A DNA stretch of 38,568 bases from Chloroflexota bacterium. Lineage in GTDB: Bacteria > Chloroflexota > Anaerolineae > Aggregatilineales > UBA2796. A program made the translations under genes and the position numbers. The notes beneath the pieces were generated by a model. That model had not been told where the DNA came from. It worked only from the letters and a program-made list of their open reading frames with translations, and ran no database searches. Location: the NCBI GenBank assembly GCA_021325095.1, contig JAJPHV010000037.1, forward strand, positions 1-38,568. Reading direction: 5' to 3'. Shown here one piece after another: positions 33,690 to 38,568 of this stretch (its first letter is position 1; every line of letters starts with the position of its first letter).

Positions 33690-34736
33690 ATGTCGCGCCC
33701 TGAGCCGGTAGCCATAGACGGCTCAGACGATAGACGAAGTTCCGCGCCCACTGAGGACATGGTTGCTGTGCTGCTTGAGAAAATTGCTTCGCTTGAACTG
33801 ATTCCAACTACACCTTTTGATTTCGACTCGACCTTTCACAAGCCCGATCACTTCACCACCGGCGATAATCGCTGGCGGCCGGGAGTACGCTGGCAGACCT
33901 GGAACTGGCAAGGCGTACCGCTCGGCGTGAAGTTCGTCAACGCCGGCGTGGCTGATCAGCCGAGACTCCTGGTCGAGGTTTTTGGTGCAGAACCCTTAAG
34001 CGGTGAAGCCCTGTCTTCCCTCGAAGCAGAATTTCGTTACCGATACAACCTCGATCTTGACCTTTCCGCTTTTTACCGGGCCTTCGACGGCGATCCGGCT
34101 TTGGGGCCGCTCATCCGGCGCTGGTGCGGGATGCGTCCCGGACATCCAAGCTCCCTGTACGAGTACCTGATCATCGGCATTACGTTGCAGAACGCAACGG
34201 TCAGACGCTCGATCCAGATGTTTAGGACACTCCTCGAAAATTACGGAACGCGCCTTGAATTCGATGGCGAGGCGCTGTGGTGTATGTGGCATCCAGGCGC
34301 ACTGACGGGCATCTCCGAGGCTGAGTTGAGAGCGCTCAAACTCGGCTATCGCGCGAAGTCGATCAAGCGCATCGATGATTCCTTTGCGCAAGGGCTGGTC
34401 GATGAGCTTGAGCTGCGCAGGCAAGACCGCACGGCACAGATGAAGGCGCTGCTGAAATTGTACGGCGTTGGCCCGGCCACAGTCTGGTATCTGCTCTTTG
34501 ACGTGTTCCACCACTGGGATTTCTTCAACCACATTTCCCCCTGGGAACAGAAGATTTACTCCAGATTGTTTTTCGATCAAGACCCCGGCAATCCAGTCCC
34601 GGTTGAAGACCTGTTGAACTATCTGGAACGGTACGGGCCGTTCCAGCAGCTTGCAGTTCACTACTTCTGGGAAGACCTGTGGTGGAAACGCAAAACCGAG
34701 CACATCCCCTGGCTGGAAGCGCTGATCAGAGGCTAG
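33690..34736 (+). CDS. HhH-GPD DNA-glycosylase-like protein lacking the usual catalytic residues
   Basis: A 348-residue protein that resembles OGG1/AlkA-type glycosylases over residues 155-330: YEYLIIGITLQNATVRRS recalls the SQN helix, ISEAELRALKLGYRAKSI is the family stretch, and LYGVGPATVWYLLF is the helix-hairpin-helix. In OGG1 the hairpin ends with a catalytic Lys (GVGTK); here the place holds Ala263. The essential Asp of PVDVHxW is replaced in FNHISPW. It may bind DNA without cutting, or use other residues. AAGG precedes the ATG. It lies 17 bases from the converging lon-like gene. Confidence 0.72.
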   Translation: MSRPEPVAIDGSDDRRSSAPTEDMVAVLLEKIASLELIPTTPFDFDSTFHKPDHFTTGDNRWRPGVRWQTWNWQGVPLGVKFVNAGVADQPRLLVEVFGAEPLSGEALSSLEAEFRYRYNLDLDLSAFYRAFDGDPALGPLIRRWCGMRPGHPSSLYEYLIIGITLQNATVRRSIQMFRTLLENYGTRLEFDGEALWCMWHPGALTGISEAELRALKLGYRAKSIKRIDDSFAQGLVDELELRRQDRTAQMKALLKLYGVGPATVWYLLFDVFHHWDFFNHISPWEQKIYSRLFFDQDPGNPVPVEDLLNYLERYGPFQQLAVHYFWEDLWWKRKTEHIPWLEALIRG

Positions 34737-34753
34737 TGATTCAGAACCTGGCG

Positions 34754-37231
34754 TCAGTCTGACCAGGCTTCCGGTGAGCTAAGGTCGATAGCCTCTGCCA
34801 TTTTCTTCGTTGCCGCCACCACGTCGGCAAATTCGTTTAGCCGGGCCATGACCGCGCCGTTGAACGTGCCGTCCGGATAGCTGCCATCGGCTTGCAGGGT
34901 TCCAGGTTCACAACCGCTGAGTAAGGCCAGCCCTTCATCCACCGTCGCAATCGGCCAGATATGGAATTCACCAGCGGCGACTGCCTCCACGACTTCAGCC
35001 TGCAAATTCAGGTTGCGCACGTTGCTGGCCGGGATGATAACGCCCTGCGAACCAGTTAACCCACGCAGCTTGCATATGGCGAAAAAGCCCTCGATCTTTT
35101 CGTTAACGCCACCAATGGCCTGAATCTGGCCGTGCTGGTTGATCGACCCGGTCATGGCGATGTCTTGCCGCAGCGGGATGCGCGCGATAGCAGACAACAA
35201 CGCGAAAAGTTCTGCCGCCGACGCGCTGTCCCCTTCTACGCCCTCATACGACTGTTCAAAGGCCAGGCTGGCCGAGAGGTTCAGAGGCCGTTTCCATCCA
35301 TAACGTTCGCCCAGGCAGCCGGCCAGAATGAGCACGCCTTTGGTATGAATCGGCCCGCCGAGTTCAGCCTTGCGCTCGATGTCAATGATCCCGCTCTGAC
35401 CCGGACGCGCCGAGGCGGTGACCCGTGTGGGGTGTCCAAAGGCATAGTCGCCCAGCTCCATCACCGACAGCGCGTTGACCTGCCCCACTGCCGTCCCCGA
35501 CACGTCAACGGCCAACGTCCCCTGAGTGATCAACTCGTGGAGACGTTCCTCCAACAGGTTGTTGCGATAGGTCATCTCCGTCAGCGTGCGATCCACGTCT
35601 GCTGCCGTAACCAGCCGTTGCCCCTCTTTGCAAGCCCAATAAGCCGCTTCGCGGATCAGGTCGGCGATCTTGCCAAAGCGGGTGGAAAGCTTGCCCTGAT
35701 CACCGGCCAGCCTCGAACCATGCTCGATGATCCGGGCAACGGCGTTGTGCGCGAATGGCAGCAAATGATTCTCGTCCTGGACCGATTTCACAAAGAGCGC
35801 ATATTCGCGTTCGGTGTCTGCCGTGCGATCCATCACGCTGGCGAACTCGGCCTTGACCTTGAACAGCTTGGCGAAATCCTCGTCGTGAGCGTTCAACAGG
35901 TAATACAGGAGCGGCGTGCCGATCAGGACGATCTTGGTTGAGAGTGGGATCGGCTCGGGTTCAAGCGTGGGCGTGCTGATCAGACTCAACTGTGTACCCA
36001 GTTCCAGGATGCGGATCGCGCCGTCCCGCAGCGCCCGTTTCAGACCATCCCAGGCATATGGGTTGAGCAGCACGTCCCGCGCCGGGAGAATCAGGTATCC
36101 GCCGTTCGCCCGGTGCAACGCGCCCGGTCTGATCAGCGTAAAATCCGTCGATGAAGCGCCCATCACAAACTCTTGCTCGATCCGGCCCAACAGGTTGTGG
36201 TAGGTTGGCTGGCTCTCGACGATGACGGGCGCGCCCCGGCAAGCTGAATTATCCACCACCACGTTCACGTCGTAGCGCCGGAGCCAGTTTGCCCTGGAGG
36301 CTTCCAGGCCGGGTTCTTCGCCCTGGCCTGCCTTGCGTGCCCGGAACTGATCGGCATTGGCTACCATGTCGGCTTTTACGCTCTCCAAATAGGCCACCAC
36401 CTGGTCCATCTGGGCGTATTTTTGTTTCACGGAATCAATGAGGTGTTCAACGATGAACAGTGCGGTGCGGGTGTTGAGTTCCTGTAGGCTGGCGTGCGTT
36501 GTTCTTTCCATCTCGCGCAGCCGTTCCAGGCCGTGAGCGATCTTGTCTTGCAGGATCGCTTCCAACTCCGTCAGCTTGCTGATCTGTTCGGGCGATAACT
36601 GTTCCACCTCGTCGGGGCGCAGCGGTTTGCCCGCCACCGATGGCATCAGCACGAAGCCAAATGGCCCTCTGCCCAGCGCGAAATTGTACCTGGCGGCGAG
36701 TTCGGCCATGCGCCCAAATTCGGCCTCCTGGTTTTTCTTCAGATCGTTGAGCAGGCGATCTCGCTCCTGCGTATATTCGTCGCTTTCGAAAACGCGCGGG
36801 ATTTCGCGTTCACACTGCCCCAACAGCGCCCGCATGTCAGCGCGAAATTCCCTGGCCCGACCCGCAGGCAGCCGGAGCGCTTTGGGCTGGCGCGGGTTCT
36901 CGAAGTTGTTTACGTAGCACCAGTCGTCCGGGACGGGTTCAGAGGCTGCTTTCCGTTCGAGATAGGAGCGGCTCAGGTTGGTGCGGCCCGAATCGGGCAG
37001 CCCCAGGGCGAAGATGTTGAAGCCCGGCCCGGTCACGGCGCTGCCCAATTCCAGGGCACGGAAAGCGCGCGGCTGGCCGATCACGTTTTGTAGTTTGGGC
37101 AGTTCATCGGTGGTCTTAAAGGCGAGGGTCGCGCCGTCGCAGACACGCCGGAGCGCAGACGGAGGCAGCTCCCTGGGGCCAGTTGAGTGGGTATCATCCC
37201 TTTGAGCGATGGGCAGCGGTTGGGTGGTCAT
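34754..37231 (-). CDS. Lon-like ATP-dependent protease (AAA_32 type)
   Basis: An 825-residue protein with an N-terminal AAA-type region and a C-terminal Lon protease domain. The Walker A-like loop GLPDSGRT (residues 77-84) has Arg in place of Lys, as I recall for this family. A long helical insert (about 130-300) resembles a coiled coil. The catalytic dyad is Ser669 (VEGDSASAAE) and Lys712 (GGVNEKIEGFF), 43 residues apart as in classical Lon. The ATG at 37231 has AGGAG five bases before it. It follows the baeRF-like gene on the same strand and is probably its operon partner. Confidence 0.9.
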   Translation of the reverse strand: MTTQPLPIAQRDDTHSTGPRELPPSALRRVCDGATLAFKTTDELPKLQNVIGQPRAFRALELGSAVTGPGFNIFALGLPDSGRTNLSRSYLERKAASEPVPDDWCYVNNFENPRQPKALRLPAGRAREFRADMRALLGQCEREIPRVFESDEYTQERDRLLNDLKKNQEAEFGRMAELAARYNFALGRGPFGFVLMPSVAGKPLRPDEVEQLSPEQISKLTELEAILQDKIAHGLERLREMERTTHASLQELNTRTALFIVEHLIDSVKQKYAQMDQVVAYLESVKADMVANADQFRARKAGQGEEPGLEASRANWLRRYDVNVVVDNSACRGAPVIVESQPTYHNLLGRIEQEFVMGASSTDFTLIRPGALHRANGGYLILPARDVLLNPYAWDGLKRALRDGAIRILELGTQLSLISTPTLEPEPIPLSTKIVLIGTPLLYYLLNAHDEDFAKLFKVKAEFASVMDRTADTEREYALFVKSVQDENHLLPFAHNAVARIIEHGSRLAGDQGKLSTRFGKIADLIREAAYWACKEGQRLVTAADVDRTLTEMTYRNNLLEERLHELITQGTLAVDVSGTAVGQVNALSVMELGDYAFGHPTRVTASARPGQSGIIDIERKAELGGPIHTKGVLILAGCLGERYGWKRPLNLSASLAFEQSYEGVEGDSASAAELFALLSAIARIPLRQDIAMTGSINQHGQIQAIGGVNEKIEGFFAICKLRGLTGSQGVIIPASNVRNLNLQAEVVEAVAAGEFHIWPIATVDEGLALLSGCEPGTLQADGSYPDGTFNGAVMARLNEFADVVAATKKMAEAIDLSSPEAWSD

Positions 37232-37248
37232 GGAGGCTCCTTGTGACA

Positions 37249-37293
37249 CCGGCCCACCGGAGATGGGGTGTGTTTGCCGCTTCGGTGGGCCGG
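37249..37293. repeat. 11-bp inverted repeat between the baeRF-like and lon-like genes
   Basis: CCGGCCCACCG (37249-37259) pairs perfectly with CGGTGGGCCGG (37283-37293) across a 23-base loop. On the minus strand it lies just before the lon ribosome site. No T-run follows, so it may lower or time lon expression relative to the upstream gene. Confidence 0.5.
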
Positions 37294-37306
37294 AATCTAA
37301 CAGGAT

Positions 37307-38431
37307 TCAACAACGGAAAATAGCGGCTAACGGCGATTCACCGGCGTAGGTCGTGCCGTTGAATTTGAGTGTGTAGAAGGCGGCCAGGTCGATCAGGCCG
37401 TCGTCGTCTGGCTGCCGTTCCTGATGCACCGTGACCGTGTCGGAGTCCGGGTCAAATATGCCCCACTGCTCCTGCTCGTTCGGAACAAACAGGACCGCCA
37501 CCCGGCCCTGATAGGCGGCGCGAACGATGTGTGGCAGGTCGCTTGAGGTGAGCGCAGTCCCCGCCAGTCGCTCGAAGCGTGCAACGGCCTCTTCTCGTTC
37601 TGGCTGGAATTCCGGTTCGACGATTTCCAGGGCCGATTTGTGCAGGTCCTCAGGGTTTATCCCCTCTGGATTACCGGCAATCCCTTCAGCCGCCAGATGC
37701 GGATAGGTGTTTACCTCTCGATAGATCGGGAACAGGCTCTCGTCCGCAGCCAGGACGAGGGGCGCGCGTTCGTTTCCGAGCAGTGGGCGCAGGGCCAGAT
37801 CGACGCGGTGGAGATACCGCCGAATCAGATCCTTTTTCGCATCAACCCGTGCGCCCTGACCATGATATATGGTGACCGGCTGGCCGCCAGAGTTGAAGGT
37901 ACGATATTGCAACTGCTTGGTTAGTTCCTCGCCACGAAGGGCCTCGTCCAGGCTCCTCGGACAATCGCCGACGTCCATCTCGCTCACCTGGTAACGGGTC
38001 GCTCGCAGGAGCCTCAATTCGTTCTGGCTGAAGGCAAGGATGTAGAACACATTGTCGCTTTCCAGCAGCGGCAAGAGCGGCTTGATGTAGAAGCGTTGCC
38101 CGGTGAACACCAGGCTGGGCAGAGTCAGCGGAACGCGGTACTGGCGCATGGCGTTTTCGGTCAAGAAGATGGCTAATCCGTCGCTGGGCGCTCGCCAGAA
38201 GGCGCTATTGACTTCGAGTTCGTGGGCCGGGGCAAGGAACCTTGAAGCTGCTGCTTCACGAAGTCCTCTAGCCACCAGTTGTTCCCTTGCTTCCCGGAGA
38301 AGGTTTTTCAGCGCGATCTGGTCTTGTCGGCTTTCTGCTGCCGAACGGTGAGTGGGCAAAAACATCGAGACCGACAATGCCGCGTTTTCGTTCAGAAGTG
38401 TCCGAAGTTCATCTCGGGAGAACGTGTCCAT
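37307..38431 (-). CDS. baeRF-like protein (bacterial relative of archaeo-eukaryotic release factor)
   Basis: A 374-residue protein with the pattern I associate with baeRF family 3-type proteins: SVSMFLPTHRSAAESRQDQIALKNLLREA near the N terminus, PSDGLAIFLTENAMRQY, a central VFYILAFSQNELRLLRATR strand, and a C-terminal domain with PLVLAADESLFPIYREVN. Such proteins share the Rossmann-like eRF1 core and are thought to act on ribosomes, but function is unproven. GGAGAG precedes the ATG. It is the first gene of a pair with the lon-like gene and lies about 30 bases from the IS-like end. Confidence 0.75.
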   Translation of the reverse strand: MDTFSRDELRTLLNENAALSVSMFLPTHRSAAESRQDQIALKNLLREAREQLVARGLREAAASRFLAPAHELEVNSAFWRAPSDGLAIFLTENAMRQYRVPLTLPSLVFTGQRFYIKPLLPLLESDNVFYILAFSQNELRLLRATRYQVSEMDVGDCPRSLDEALRGEELTKQLQYRTFNSGGQPVTIYHGQGARVDAKKDLIRRYLHRVDLALRPLLGNERAPLVLAADESLFPIYREVNTYPHLAAEGIAGNPEGINPEDLHKSALEIVEPEFQPEREEAVARFERLAGTALTSSDLPHIVRAAYQGRVAVLFVPNEQEQWGIFDPDSDTVTVHQERQPDDDGLIDLAAFYTLKFNGTTYAGESPLAAIFRC

Positions 38432-38460
38432 CAGGCTTGCTCTCCTTGCGTAGCTTTAGC

Positions 38461-38490
38461 AGTGATCACTCTCCCCGGTAAACCGGGGAG
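38461..38490. mobile_element. IS200/IS605-like right end (hairpin and palindrome)
   Basis: CTCCCCGG-TAAA-CCGGGGAG (38471-38490) is a perfect 8-bp stem, adjacent to the palindrome AGTGATCACT (38461-38470). On the minus strand it reads AGCCTGAGAAG then the hairpin, which resembles the 3' hairpin of TnpB-bearing IS605 elements that also ends the omega RNA. The rest of the element would lie beyond the window. Confidence 0.5.
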
Positions 38491-38568
38491 CTTCTCAGGC
38501 TACGCTCGCCCCAACGGGCCACGTTAACGCCTGACCGCCCGAACGGAACGTCGCCGTCAGGCATCCGG
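38466..38568 (-). CDS. Putative C-terminal end of a TnpB-like protein (partial)
   Basis: A minus-strand frame enters from the right edge and ends with TGA at 38468-38466, inside the hairpin described there. The visible residues include PDGDVPFGRSGVNVARWGER. Ends of TnpB proteins often overlap such hairpins, and short low-complexity tails of this sort are usual. A further inverted repeat, GCCTGAC/GTCAGGC, lies in 38529-38562. The call depends on sequence outside the window. Confidence 0.35.
   Translation of the reverse strand, partial: RMPDGDVPFGRSGVNVARWGERSLRSSPVYRGE

Overview
The window looks like chromosomal DNA of a free-living bacterium, most probably a Chloroflexota member of the Anaerolineae type. 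This placement is inferred from gene content and style, not from a marker gene: a DUF6391-like protein, an AAA_32-type Lon-like protease beside a baeRF-like protein, sugar importers without their own ATPase, and high GC. No rRNA, tRNA or CRISPR array was seen. Coding density is high and the longest gene-free stretch (about 330 bases) is a regulatory region.

Left part (1-8200) is mostly housekeeping. A minus-strand pair encodes a DUF6391-like membrane protein and the DNA polymerase III delta subunit (holA), with a further gene running off the left edge. An RlmI-type rRNA methyltransferase lies divergently. Next come fabF and a tailed fabH, then on the plus strand an atypical SDR, a GNAT-like protein and a stand-alone receiver domain.

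Centre (8344-24300) is one minus-strand block of thirteen tightly packed genes, apparently read from a near-consensus promoter at 24273-24300. In transcription order: a beta-hydroxyacid dehydrogenase, E1-alpha, E1-beta, an M24 (creatinase/aminopeptidase P fold) protein, a lipoyl E2, two paralogous bicupins, a degenerate SDR, an amidohydrolase, an RbsC-like permease, a periplasmic binding protein, a double ABC ATPase, and a second RbsC-like permease fused in frame to a second amidohydrolase. This looks like an import-and-degrade system for an unidentified small molecule, with a hydrolase tied to each permease. A divergent XRE-cupin regulator (24425-25105) probably controls it. The permease-amidohydrolase fusion is the most unusual object in the window.

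Right part (25297-31377) is an L-arabinoside module: two MalF/MalG-type permeases, a family 1 binding protein and a GH51 alpha-L-arabinofuranosidase, divergent from a LacI-type regulator. Promoters and two operator-like palindromes lie between them. Then come an 8-oxoguanine deaminase-like enzyme, a small unknown protein, a HhH-GPD DNA-glycosylase-like protein lacking the usual catalytic residues, and a baeRF-like/Lon-like gene pair. The right edge carries what looks like the end of an IS200/IS605 (TnpB) element.
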